The notes beneath the pieces are model-generated. The model searched no databases. It had not been told where the DNA came from and saw nothing but the letters and a program-made list of their open reading frames with translations. Source: Streptomyces sp. NRRL WC-3618 (GTDB taxonomy: Bacteria; Actinomycetota; Actinomycetes; Streptomycetales; Streptomycetaceae). Taken from it: DNA of 13,175 nt. Shown here in pieces: positions 1 through 7,167 of this stretch. How positions within the stretch are numbered: position 1 is the stretch's first letter; each line of letters begins with the position of its first letter. A program made the position numbers and the translations under genes. The stretch is taken from NCBI RefSeq assembly GCF_001280005.1, contig NZ_LGDW01000089.1, positions 1 through 13,175 on the forward strand. The letters are read 5' to 3'.

Positions 1-2
1 TG

Positions 3-59
3 CACAGCAGCCTCGGCTATCGCAGTCCCGCCGAATACGAGACCGCACTCGCAGCCTGA
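3..59 (+). CDS. IS3-family transposase (OrfB), C-terminal tail only, cut by the window edge
   Basis: The frame beginning at base 3 reads HSSLGYRSPAEYETALAA and then TGA. The pattern HSSLGYRSPAEYE is the typical C-terminal end of the rve/integrase-type DDE transposase (OrfB) of IS3-family elements. Only these 18 codons lie in the window, so whether the rest is intact cannot be judged. The stop is followed by a short AT-richer stretch that probably contains the IS right end (72-97). The element lies immediately upstream of the flavin monooxygenase gene and shows that this end of the window has been hit by transposition. The family call rests on the C-terminal motif alone but is quite specific. 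Confidence 0.8.
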   Translation, partial: HSSLGYRSPAEYETALAA

Positions 60-71
60 CCACCACACCGA

Positions 72-97
72 TGGTGTCCGTCAAAGCGGAACAAGCT
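72..97 (+). repeat. Candidate right terminal end of the IS3 element
   Basis: The stretch starts with GTGTCCGTCAAAGCGG and finishes with CTCA, 13-38 bases after the transposase stop. IS3-family elements usually end in a 20-40 bp inverted repeat closing with CA just beyond the OrfB stop, and this spacing and ending fit. The left end is outside the window, so the inverted repeat itself cannot be confirmed. This is an inference from position and the terminal CA. Confidence 0.35.
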
Positions 98-203
98 CAG
101 TTCTGCTACCTGACGCTGTCGCCCGGACGGCCGCACAGCGGCGCCTGTGGGAGCTGCGTGTGGACCGTTGCCTGTGCGTTGGCTGCCCGGCTGGAGCGTT
201 GCT

Positions 204-1751
204 GTGATCCCGGCGCAGAGTGAGCGGACCGTCAGGGACGTGCGGGCCGTGGTCGTCGGAGCGGGGTTCTCCGGGATCGGGGCCGCCGTCCGGCTTCGCG
301 AGGCAGGGTTCGACGACGTCCTAGTTCTGGAGAAGGGGACGCATCTCGGCGGTACCTGGAGGGACAACACCTACCCGGGCTGCTCCTGTGACGTGCCCTC
401 GACGCTCTACAGCTACTCCTTCACCCCAAACACAGCATGGAGCAGGATCTTCGCCGGACAGCAGGAGATCCTCGCCTACCTGCAGGCAACGGCCGAGCGC
501 TACCGGCTCGGCGACGTGCTGCGCTGTGGTGTGCAGGTGCTCGGGGCACGATGGGACGGGGCAGCCGGCCGCTGGCTGGTGCAGACGACCGACGGACCCT
601 ACAGCGCGGCGGTACTGGTCCTGGCCACCGGACCGTGGCACGTCCCGCGCCGCCTGGAGGTTCCCGGCATCGAGGACTTCGACGGCCCCGTCTTCCACAC
701 TGCCCGGTGGGACCACAGCGTCGACCTGACCGGCCGGCGGGTGACTGTGGTGGGCGGTGGCGCCTCCGCCGTCCAGATCGTCCCGGCCATCGAAGCCCAG
801 GCCGCGACCGTGGATCTCTTCCAGCGCACACCCCAATGGGTGCTGCCCAAGCCCGACCTGCCGCTGCCCACGGCGCTCAACCGGCTCGTGGACCGCGTCC
901 TCGGCGCGCGCGGCGCCCTGCGCGCGGGCCAGTACGCCCTGCAGGAGGGCTTCGGCTACGCCTTCCGCCACCCGCAGGCCGCCCGCCTCCTCGAGGCCGG
1001 CGCCCGCGCACACCTGCGCCTCACGGTCCGCGACCGGCTGTTGCGCCGGCACCTGACACCGGATTACCGGCTGGGCTGCACGCGCCTACTGACCTCGAGC
1101 ACGTTCTACCAGGCACTGTCCCAGCCACACGTGCGGCTGCATCCCACCGCCGTGACCGCCGTACGCGGCAACGAGGTCATCGGCGCCGACGGCACCATCG
1201 CCCACACCGACGTGCTCATCGAAGCCACGGGCTTCCGCGTCGGCGAGGTGCCGCTGGCCACGACCCTGCACGGCACCAACGGCCAGACCCTCGACGAAGC
1301 CTGGGGCGGCGCACCGCAGGCATACCTGGGCACCACCGTGAGCGGCTTCCCCAACCTCTTCCTGCTCCTGGGGCCCAACCTGCTCGGCGGCTCCACCTCC
1401 GCGATCACCGTCCTGGAAGCCCAGCTGACCTACCTCATCGCTGCTTTGGCTCACCTCGACCAAAGCGGCCACCGCGCCCTGGACGTCAGACCAGCCGTAC
1501 AGGCCGTGCACAACACCACCGTCCAGGAGGCGCTCGCGACCACGGTCTACAACACAGGCGGCTGCACCAGCTACTACTTCACTTCCCCCGGGCACAACAC
1601 CTTCGCGTGGCCGTGGTCCACTGGCCGACTCGCGCGCCGACTGAGCCATTTCGATGCCGATGCCTACACCTTTGACACACCGACCCGGCTCCTGCCCGCC
1701 CAGGCAACGCCACAGCACGAGGACCGCACGGTAGCCGCCAAGGAGTCATGA
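204..1751 (+). CDS. Class B flavin-dependent monooxygenase (Baeyer-Villiger type)
   Basis: Predicted cytosolic FAD- and NADPH-dependent oxygenase of about 515 residues, the usual size for the cyclohexanone-monooxygenase-like family, which inserts oxygen next to a ketone or oxidises a heteroatom. The FAD Rossmann motif GAGFSG is at residues 19-24, with the acidic E43 at the end of the second strand. The block GCSCDVPS (59-66) is typical of the family. The Baeyer-Villiger fingerprint FxGxxxHxxxW(P/D) appears as FDGPVFHTARWD (159-170), and the NADPH-binding motif GGGASA follows at 184-189. A late ATG motif (IEATGF) and the LGPN segment are also present. I chose GTG at 204 because GGAG lies 7 bases before it and the protein then begins just before the FAD strand. 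An in-frame GTG at 147 would add 19 non-conserved residues. The gene stands alone, so its substrate cannot be inferred. Confidence 0.9.
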   Translation: MIPAQSERTVRDVRAVVVGAGFSGIGAAVRLREAGFDDVLVLEKGTHLGGTWRDNTYPGCSCDVPSTLYSYSFTPNTAWSRIFAGQQEILAYLQATAERYRLGDVLRCGVQVLGARWDGAAGRWLVQTTDGPYSAAVLVLATGPWHVPRRLEVPGIEDFDGPVFHTARWDHSVDLTGRRVTVVGGGASAVQIVPAIEAQAATVDLFQRTPQWVLPKPDLPLPTALNRLVDRVLGARGALRAGQYALQEGFGYAFRHPQAARLLEAGARAHLRLTVRDRLLRRHLTPDYRLGCTRLLTSSTFYQALSQPHVRLHPTAVTAVRGNEVIGADGTIAHTDVLIEATGFRVGEVPLATTLHGTNGQTLDEAWGGAPQAYLGTTVSGFPNLFLLLGPNLLGGSTSAITVLEAQLTYLIAALAHLDQSGHRALDVRPAVQAVHNTTVQEALATTVYNTGGCTSYYFTSPGHNTFAWPWSTGRLARRLSHFDADAYTFDTPTRLLPAQATPQHEDRTVAAKES

Positions 1752-1754
1752 CTC

Positions 1755-2045
1755 GGCGCCTGAGCCGCAAGTGACGACGGGGAACTCCTTGAGCGCTTAC
1801 GGCTGCGCAACGACACGGCCGCTTCATCGACGACGAGTCCTGGGGCCGCGACCGTGGCCGCGGCCACCGTCACGGCGACGCCCGCCACTGACACCACCAC
1901 CCACCGGGAGCAGGCGGCTGACCCTGCCACCCGCCCCCGCACGTGAAACGACGGCGCGCCCGGCCCACAACGGCCCGGGCGCGCCGCCGGCATGAGGGGT
2001 GACGCTCACGTACCCGGCCACAGGCCCGACCACGGCCTGGGGACC
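1755..2045. other. Non-coding gap after the monooxygenase gene
   Basis: I see no convincing gene here. Short open frames exist on both strands, but they are low-complexity, rich in Thr/Ala or Arg/Pro, and lack ribosome binding sites. A GTG at about 1771 and an ATG overlapping the monooxygenase stop lead nowhere recognisable. The only structure is the strong GC hairpin at 1952-1986. Confidence 0.5.
1952..1986. terminator. Strong GC hairpin without a T tract, terminator candidate
   Basis: CGGCGCGCCCGG (1952-1963) pairs perfectly with CCGGGCGCGCCG (1975-1986), a 12-bp stem around an 11-base loop in which two more C-G pairs are possible. No T run follows on either strand, which is common for actinomycete terminators. 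It lies about 200 bp after the monooxygenase stop and beyond the 3' side of the minus-strand XRE pseudogene, so it could serve either direction. Function is inferred. Confidence 0.5.
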
Positions 2046-2401
2046 GCCAGGTCTGGCGATGACCTCGTGCGTCGCGAGCGCCGCCAACCGGGCCAACTCC
2101 CGTTCCCGGCCCACGAAGTCGTCGACGCCCCGCGGAAACGCCCGAACGCCCACCGGGCTGTAGCCCCCGGTGCGCCCGGCCCGGGCCGCGGTCAGCAGCC
2201 GCTGCCGCAGTGCCTCGTCCAGGCCCAGCCCGTCCGCGAGCGCGGCGACGGTCCGCCGCTGAGGAGCCGCCCGCCGTCCCCGCTCCAGAACCCCGATGCC
2301 CCGCACACGCCCGACGCCTCCGCCAGACCCTCGCTGGTCTGCGACGCGGACAGCCGCAACTCCCGCAGCAGCGCCCCGAACGCCGCCTGCTCCCCGCTCA
2401 A
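2046..2401 (-). pseudogene. XRE-type helix-turn-helix regulator with AAA/NB-ARC start, frameshifted and truncated
   Basis: On the minus strand from a TTG at 2401 the frame reads a start like SGEQAAFGALLRELRLSAS and then GLAEASGV, typical of the N-terminal helix-turn-helix of Streptomyces XRE-AAA regulators. Near 2303 the family pattern jumps to another frame, which reads GVLERGRRAAPQRRTVAALA, then LGLDEALRQRLLTAAR and FVGRERELARLAALA. These are the rest of the HTH domain and the linker to the NB-ARC/AAA domain. A net loss of one base (or four) explains the shift. After about 2070 similarity to the family stops and no Walker A follows, so the large ATPase/TPR part is missing. The gene is therefore dead twice over: one frameshift and one truncation. 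It is transcribed divergently from the SWIM operon. A functional short protein in the second frame (open from 2453) is possible but unlikely. Confidence 0.7.
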
Positions 2402-2519
2402 CCCCGCCCCTTCGCTCCGACATGCCCCCGCCGTCGCCCCCGAGCATGATCATTCGAATAGCTAGAAGAGCCGGGGAGCGCGCGTCGGTCGTCGGCGCTG
2501 CTCAGCGGTCGAAAAGGCG

Positions 2520-2542
2520 TTGTCAGTGGTCGCCGGTAAGTT
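2520..2542 (+). promoter_or_regulatory. DNA-damage promoter motif of RecA-NDp / PafBC type upstream of the SWIM-VWA-MoxR-DUF5682 operon
   Basis: TTGTCAGTG (2520-2528), eight bases (2529-2536), then TAAGTT (2537-2542). This matches every defined position of the consensus TTGTCRGTG-N8-TANNNT, the LexA-independent DNA-damage promoter described in mycobacteria and other actinobacteria and activated by the WYL-domain pair PafBC. Transcription would start near 2549 and give a leader of about 80 bases. The leader contains the palindrome GGTCGCGACC (2562-2571) and a small hairpin CGCCGATTCGGCG (2584-2596) before the ribosome binding site AAAGGAG (2618-2624). It is the only such match I noticed in the window, and it points at the operon. 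Activity is inferred. Confidence 0.72.
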
Positions 2543-2631
2543 CGTCAGTGTCGCGCCGATCGGTCGCGACCCCCCCTGGGCTGCGCCGATTCGGCGTGCG
2601 CAAAAGCCTTGTACCGTAAAGGAGATGGTGC

Positions 2632-4566
2632 GTGTCGGACTGGGAGAAGTCGAGTACGGCCCGGGTGGTGCCGCCCGCGAGGCCGCGCAAGCTCGCCAAG
2701 GTCCCCTTCGTCGAACTGGCCGACGGACGCCTCCAGGGAGTGGTCTCCAGCGGCTCGGACATCGAGCGGGTGTACGTCTCGTCGGTCGCCGCCAGCACCT
2801 ACGCCTTCGCGTGCAGCACGAACAACAACCGCCCCTGCGGCGGCGCGCGTGGCTCGTTCTGCAACCACATCCGCGCCCTGGTCACAGAGGCCGTCCTCCA
2901 GTACGGCGCCGACCGCGTTGCCCGCTATCTGCGCGTCGAGCCCGGGGCCGCGCAGGCGGACGCCGCCGCTCTCACCGCCGCGATGACCGGCGCCCGGCCC
3001 CCGCAGGCGGACGGCAAGGCCGCCGCGGCGTCCGTCTTCAGCCGGTTCCTGCGCCACCTGGCCTACCTGGAACTCGCCCCGGTCACCGCCCCGTTGCCGG
3101 AACTGCAATGGTTCCCGCCGACCAGGGCGGCGGCCGCCACGGGCACACCCGCCGACGAGTCCGATCCGGCCGGGGAGGAGGAAGCCGGCCGGCTCACCGC
3201 GCCGGTGGCGGGGCTGGACGAAGCGCTGGCGGCGGCCGACGCCTTCGACCGTACCCTCGTGGCGGGCCTGCTGCGCCCCCGCCCCGACCGGGTGCAGGAC
3301 CTCACCGAACTCGCTCGCGCTGTCGCCGGCACCCCGCTCGCCACCCGGGTCGCCGAAGCGGCCGAGAAGGCCGCGGCCGGAGCCGCGAGCGAGGAGCACT
3401 TCGTCGCCCTGGCCGCTGCCCGCACCGCCCTGTTCGGCGCCGTGCACGACGCGCTGACGCTGGGCGCCGACGAGCTGACCGGCCGTACGCGGGAGGAGCG
3501 AGGGCCGTCGGCCGTCGGCGCGCGGCCCGAGACCAACCTGCTCGCTGCGGCCCGCAGTTGGCTGTCGGACCTCGCGCGCACCGGCTGGCAGGGCATCGAC
3601 CACGAACTGGCTGGCGGGGCCGCACCGATCGTCTCCGCGATGCTGCCCGAACCAGGGCTGCGCCGCCTGGCCACTCTGCTCGACGGTTTCGCCGCCGAAC
3701 TCGCCGCCTCCTGCCCCGGTGCGGCCCTGGACCGGATCCCGGCGCGCCGCTGGGGCGATCTGTGGGCGCGCGCCCTGCTGCTGAGCCGGCCCGGAGCCGC
3801 CGATGTGCCCGCGGTCGAGGCCGTCACCGGCCGGCTGCTGCCGCTCGGCGTGGACCTGCACGAACACGTCACCGCCGCGCAGGCCCAGGTCCACGCGGTG
3901 TTCGAACCCGCCGACGGCGCCGCACCCCGGCTGGTCCGCGCGAGCGTCTCGGTGCCGAAGCCGGACACCGTCGTCGAGGCGGGCGTCTGGCAGTTGCTGC
4001 GGCCGCATCTGTCGCTGCTCACGGCCCTCGGCGAAGGCCGGGCGATGGACCTCGACGCGATGCCCCTCACCGACGAGGGCGATCTCCTGTGGGACGACGC
4101 CCGGGCCCGCCAAGGCGATCCCGCAGACGCCCTCGCCACCGCGCGGGTCGTCCTGCCGACCGCCACCGCCCTGCCTACCGCGCCCTTGGACCGCCACCCG
4201 GCGCGCATCGCCGAGCCGGTGTTCCTGGAGGGCTACGACAGGAGCCAGGACGGCGACACCCTCACCTTCACCGTCGCCGGCCAGGCCCTCCCCGTCGACA
4301 CCGACCGCATTCCGACCGCGAGCCCGCTGACCCCCGAGGCCGTCGCCGCCTCCGGCGCGTGCATCGCCCTGCTCCGCTGGGACGGCGGCGGGTTCCGGCT
4401 CCAGCCCCTCGCCGTCGAGACCACCGTCCGAAGGAAGGCCGTCGCCCTCCACGCGGGCGCGTGGGCCGGCGGCACTACCGACAAGGCCGGCGCCCGGGCC
4501 GAGAAGGCCGCCACCGACGCCGTGACCGTCCTGCGGGAACGGGCGGGAAGGCTGCTGCGGAAATGA
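2632..4566 (+). CDS. SWIM zinc-finger protein, first gene of the MoxR/VWA operon (YehQ-like)
   Basis: The protein has 644 residues. It starts at GTG 2632, 7 bases after a very good ribosome binding site, AAAGGAG. The N-terminal part (about 20-95) is a SWIM-type zinc finger, a small metal-binding fold thought to contact DNA or protein. The visible ligands are C61, C69, C77 and H79, with the diagnostic final CxH (CNH). The first pair is spaced C-x7-C rather than the classical C-x-C. The rest, about 550 residues, is Ala/Leu-rich and probably helical, with no recognised catalytic motif, signal peptide or membrane segment. Its stop overlaps the start of the VWA gene by four bases, so the two are probably translationally coupled. 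E. coli yehQ is a SWIM-domain gene in a four-gene set with the same partners. A role as substrate-recognition or adaptor subunit of the MoxR machine is inference; the molecular function is unknown. Confidence 0.88.
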   Translation: MSDWEKSSTARVVPPARPRKLAKVPFVELADGRLQGVVSSGSDIERVYVSSVAASTYAFACSTNNNRPCGGARGSFCNHIRALVTEAVLQYGADRVARYLRVEPGAAQADAAALTAAMTGARPPQADGKAAAASVFSRFLRHLAYLELAPVTAPLPELQWFPPTRAAAATGTPADESDPAGEEEAGRLTAPVAGLDEALAAADAFDRTLVAGLLRPRPDRVQDLTELARAVAGTPLATRVAEAAEKAAAGAASEEHFVALAAARTALFGAVHDALTLGADELTGRTREERGPSAVGARPETNLLAAARSWLSDLARTGWQGIDHELAGGAAPIVSAMLPEPGLRRLATLLDGFAAELAASCPGAALDRIPARRWGDLWARALLLSRPGAADVPAVEAVTGRLLPLGVDLHEHVTAAQAQVHAVFEPADGAAPRLVRASVSVPKPDTVVEAGVWQLLRPHLSLLTALGEGRAMDLDAMPLTDEGDLLWDDARARQGDPADALATARVVLPTATALPTAPLDRHPARIAEPVFLEGYDRSQDGDTLTFTVAGQALPVDTDRIPTASPLTPEAVAASGACIALLRWDGGGFRLQPLAVETTVRRKAVALHAGAWAGGTTDKAGARAEKAATDAVTVLRERAGRLLRK

Positions 4567-5993
4567 GCGACGACATGGAATACGCGGGCGACGTGCTGGA
4601 AGCAGCTCCCGACGACAACCGTCGGCAGGTCCTCTACTGGCGGCTGCTCGCCCGTCTCTTCGACCCCGAGGAGCAGGCCGGCCTGGAGGCCGCGAGCCTC
4701 GCCGTCGTCGAGGACATCGGTCTGCCGCCCGCGCTGCTGGACCCGCAGGCTTCCGTCGACTCGATCGTGCAGCGCCACCCGGAACTGGCGGCGGAGTTCG
4801 ACGGGTTGATGGTCCCCGAGACCGACGCCGAGGATGCGGCTGACCGAGACACTCGCGACCGTGCTGCCGAAGTCCGGCGCGCGGCCCTGGTGTCCAAGGT
4901 GCTGCTGAACGTCTTCGCCACCGGCTCTGGAGCCGTCGGCGCCGGACAGCTGTCCCGCTGGCAGAGCGACGCCGGCTGGCTGGAGCGTGCGCTCGGCTGC
5001 GCACCGGGCGAGCTGCGCGGCGGCCGTGTGCCGGGCGGCCCCGGCGTCAGCCCGACCGGCTCCGAAGGCGGCGGCCGGACGCCCGACCTGAGCAACCTGA
5101 TCCCTACGATCGGCCCCGAACTCGGCGCCCTCGAAGCCGACCTCGTCCGGCGCATGCATCTGCGCGAGGTGCTCGCCGACCCGCAGCTCGCCGCGCGGCT
5201 CACTCCGAGCATGTCGCTCATTGAGCAGTTGCTGCGCGACAAGAGCAACCTCTCCGGCGTCGCCCTGGCCAACGCGAAGGCGCTGATCCGGCGCTTCGTC
5301 GACGAGGTCGCCGAGGTGCTGCGCACTCAGGTGGAGAAGTCCTCGGTCGGCGCGATCGATCGCTCGGTCCCGCCCAAGCGCGTGTTCCGCAACCTCGACC
5401 TCGACCGCACCATCTGGAAGAACCTCACCAACTACAGCCCCGAAGAGGAACGCCTCTACGTCGACCGCCTCTACTACCGGCACACCGCCCGCAAGACGAC
5501 GCCGCAGCGGCTCATCGTGGTGGTGGACCAGTCGGGCTCGATGGTCGACTCCATGGTCAACTGCACCATCCTGGCCTCGATCTTCGCCGGCCTGCCGAAG
5601 GTGGACGTCCACCTCATCGCCTATGACACCCGGGCGCTCGACCTCACCCCGTGGGTGCACGACCCCTTCGAGAGCCTGCTGCGCACCCAGCTCGGCGGCG
5701 GCACCGACGGGACGGTCGCGATGGCCCTGGCCCAGCCCAAGGTCGCCGAGCCCCGCAACACCGTCGTCGTCTGGATCTCCGACTTCTACGAGTGGCAGAG
5801 CAAGCCCCTGTTCGACAGCATGGCCGCCCTGCACCGCTCCGGGGTCAAGTTCATCCCCGTCGGCTCGGTGACCAGCTCCGGGCGCGGCAGCGTCAACCCG
5901 TGGTTCCGGGAGCGCTTCAAGGACCAGGGCACACCGGTGATCTCCGGCCACATCCGCAAGCTCGTCCACGAACTCAAGACGTTCCTCACCTGA
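4563..5993 (+). CDS. VWA (von Willebrand factor A) domain protein, MoxR partner (YehP-like)
   Basis: The protein has 476 residues and starts at ATG 4563, overlapping the SWIM stop as ATGA; a GGGAAGG sequence lies about 11 bases upstream. The first 300 residues are acidic, mostly helical and carry a Gly/Pro-rich linker near 155-180. The C-terminal 170 residues form a VWA domain with a complete metal-ion-dependent adhesion site: D322-Q-S324-G-S326 after the hydrophobic strand LIVVV, T381 in GGGTDG, and D407 in WISDF. VWA proteins encoded beside MoxR ATPases (for example CbbO, NorD and ViaA) bind the ATPase and present a client through the metal site, so this is likely the adaptor of the ATPase encoded next. 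There is no signal peptide or membrane segment, so it is probably cytosolic. A 49-base gap separates it from the ATPase gene. Confidence 0.92.
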   Translation: MSDDMEYAGDVLEAAPDDNRRQVLYWRLLARLFDPEEQAGLEAASLAVVEDIGLPPALLDPQASVDSIVQRHPELAAEFDGLMVPETDAEDAADRDTRDRAAEVRRAALVSKVLLNVFATGSGAVGAGQLSRWQSDAGWLERALGCAPGELRGGRVPGGPGVSPTGSEGGGRTPDLSNLIPTIGPELGALEADLVRRMHLREVLADPQLAARLTPSMSLIEQLLRDKSNLSGVALANAKALIRRFVDEVAEVLRTQVEKSSVGAIDRSVPPKRVFRNLDLDRTIWKNLTNYSPEEERLYVDRLYYRHTARKTTPQRLIVVVDQSGSMVDSMVNCTILASIFAGLPKVDVHLIAYDTRALDLTPWVHDPFESLLRTQLGGGTDGTVAMALAQPKVAEPRNTVVVWISDFYEWQSKPLFDSMAALHRSGVKFIPVGSVTSSGRGSVNPWFRERFKDQGTPVISGHIRKLVHELKTFLT

Positions 5994-6021
5994 GACTCCT
6001 GGGACTTCTCCCTCCTCACGA

Positions 6022-6042
6022 CCTTTCGAGAAAGGCCTCTCC
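6022..6042 (+). promoter_or_regulatory. Ribosome binding site of the ATPase gene inside a small hairpin
   Basis: CCTTT (6022-6026) can pair with AAAGG (6031-6035) across the tetraloop CGAG. AAAGG is the only good Shine-Dalgarno sequence for the ATPase start at 6043, with a spacer of 7 bases, so the hairpin would cover it. This is the only internal junction of the operon without a stop/start overlap. A five-pair stem is weak and translating ribosomes arriving from the VWA gene could open it, so control of the ATPase level is only a suggestion. Confidence 0.4.
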
Positions 6043-7167
6043 ATGTCCGACCTGCTGCGCGCCCCCGCCGAGCTCAAGTACGCCGAGGAACTCGACTGGC
6101 TGGAGTCCGTCGACGACGGCCCCAAGCCGTTCTCCTGGCGGCTGTCCCCGAAGATGGTCCGGCTGTTCATCCTGGGCTCCGAGCGCGCCGACGGCCTCGA
6201 CCGGGAGATCTCCCAGAAGTGGTTCGGCGACCGCAGCTTCGTCGAGCGCTCGATCGTCACCCTCGCCTCCGACCGCGGCCTGCTGCTCATCGGCGACCCC
6301 GGCACCGGCAAGAGCTGGCTGGCCGAGCTGCTGTCGGCCGCGATCTCCCGCAACTCCACCCTGGTGGTGCAGGGCACGGCGGGCACCACCGAGGACCACA
6401 TCAAGTACTCGTGGAACGTGTCGATGGTCATCGCCAAGGGACAGTCGAGGGAGTCGATGATCCCCTCGCCGATCATGACGGCCATGGAGGCCGGCTCGAT
6501 CGGCCGCTTCGAGGAGCTCACCCGCTCCACCAGCGATGTCCAGGACGCGCTGATCTCGATCCTGTCCGAGAAGTACATCTCGGTCCCGGAGCTGGGCAGC
6601 GACCAGGACAGCGACAACATCGTGTTCGCCAAGCCAGGCTTCTCCATCATCGCCACCGCCAACAGCCGCGACCGGGGTGTCAACGACCTCTCCTCCGCGC
6701 TCAAGCGCCGCTTCAACTTCGTCCGCATCCCGGTGGTGACGAACAAGAAGAGCGAGGCGGAGATCGTCCGCTTCCGCACCGAGGAACTGCTGCGCCGCCA
6801 CCAGATCGAGCTGGACGTCCCGCCGACCCTGCTGGACGTGCTGCTGCAGAGCTTCGCCGACCTGCGGGCCTCCTCGGCCGCCGCCGGCAGCGACGACGAG
6901 AAGCTGGAGTCCGCCCTGTCCACGGCCGAGCAGATCGGGGTCCTGGAGGACGCCATCCTGCACAGCAACTTCTTCGGCGAGCGCGCCCTCACCGCGCACG
7001 CCCTCGCCTCCTCGCTCGTCGGGTCCCTGGCCCGGCGCGAGCCCGAGGACCTCGCCATCCTCAACAAGTACCTGCACGGCGTGGTCGAGCCGCGCAGCAA
7101 GGAAGAGGGCGGCTCCTGGCCGGAGTTCCTCCAGGGCGGCCGCGACGCGATCGCGACCCTGTCATGA
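6043..7167 (+). CDS. MoxR-family AAA+ ATPase (YehL-like)
   Basis: The protein has 374 residues, the normal size for a MoxR ATPase. ATG 6043 has AAAGG 7 bases upstream. The Walker A loop GDPGTGKS is at 84-91 with K90 as the phosphate-binding lysine. The Walker B position reads RFEELTR with E157-E158 where most MoxR proteins have Asp-Glu; the catalytic Glu is kept but the first acid is Glu. Sensor 1 is N207 in ATANSRD, and the arginine pair R222-R223 in ALKRRF occupies the usual arginine-finger region. MoxR ATPases form hexameric rings that work with VWA partners to remodel or mature client complexes, and the VWA gene upstream fits that. The stop overlaps the DUF5682 start as ATGA. It is probably cytosolic. 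The family call is firm; the client is unknown. Confidence 0.94.
   Translation: MSDLLRAPAELKYAEELDWLESVDDGPKPFSWRLSPKMVRLFILGSERADGLDREISQKWFGDRSFVERSIVTLASDRGLLLIGDPGTGKSWLAELLSAAISRNSTLVVQGTAGTTEDHIKYSWNVSMVIAKGQSRESMIPSPIMTAMEAGSIGRFEELTRSTSDVQDALISILSEKYISVPELGSDQDSDNIVFAKPGFSIIATANSRDRGVNDLSSALKRRFNFVRIPVVTNKKSEAEIVRFRTEELLRRHQIELDVPPTLLDVLLQSFADLRASSAAAGSDDEKLESALSTAEQIGVLEDAILHSNFFGERALTAHALASSLVGSLARREPEDLAILNKYLHGVVEPRSKEEGGSWPEFLQGGRDAIATLS

Noticed and set aside
1771..1995. A 74-codon frame after the monooxygenase starting at GTG
   Set aside because: Proline/arginine-rich, no ribosome binding site, no recognisable domain, and it runs into the GC hairpin.
1992..2619. Plus-strand open frames opposite the XRE pseudogene
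   Set aside because: They are Pro/Arg-rich shadows. The recognisable HTH and linker motifs are on the minus strand.
2402..2631. A LexA/SOS box upstream of the operon
   Set aside because: I looked for the actinobacterial GAAC-N4-GTTC-type palindrome and found none. The damage signal present is of the PafBC type.
2520..4562. A long open frame on the plus strand running into the VWA gene without a stop
   Set aside because: It is the shadow of the SWIM gene: very Arg/Pro/Gly-rich, with no domain and no ribosome binding site. The VWA protein proper starts at 4563.
6219..7163. An upstream extension of the DUF5682 frame by 315 codons
   Set aside because: It lies wholly inside the MoxR gene, is low-complexity and Arg-rich, and the DUF5682 start at 7164 is set by the ATGA overlap.
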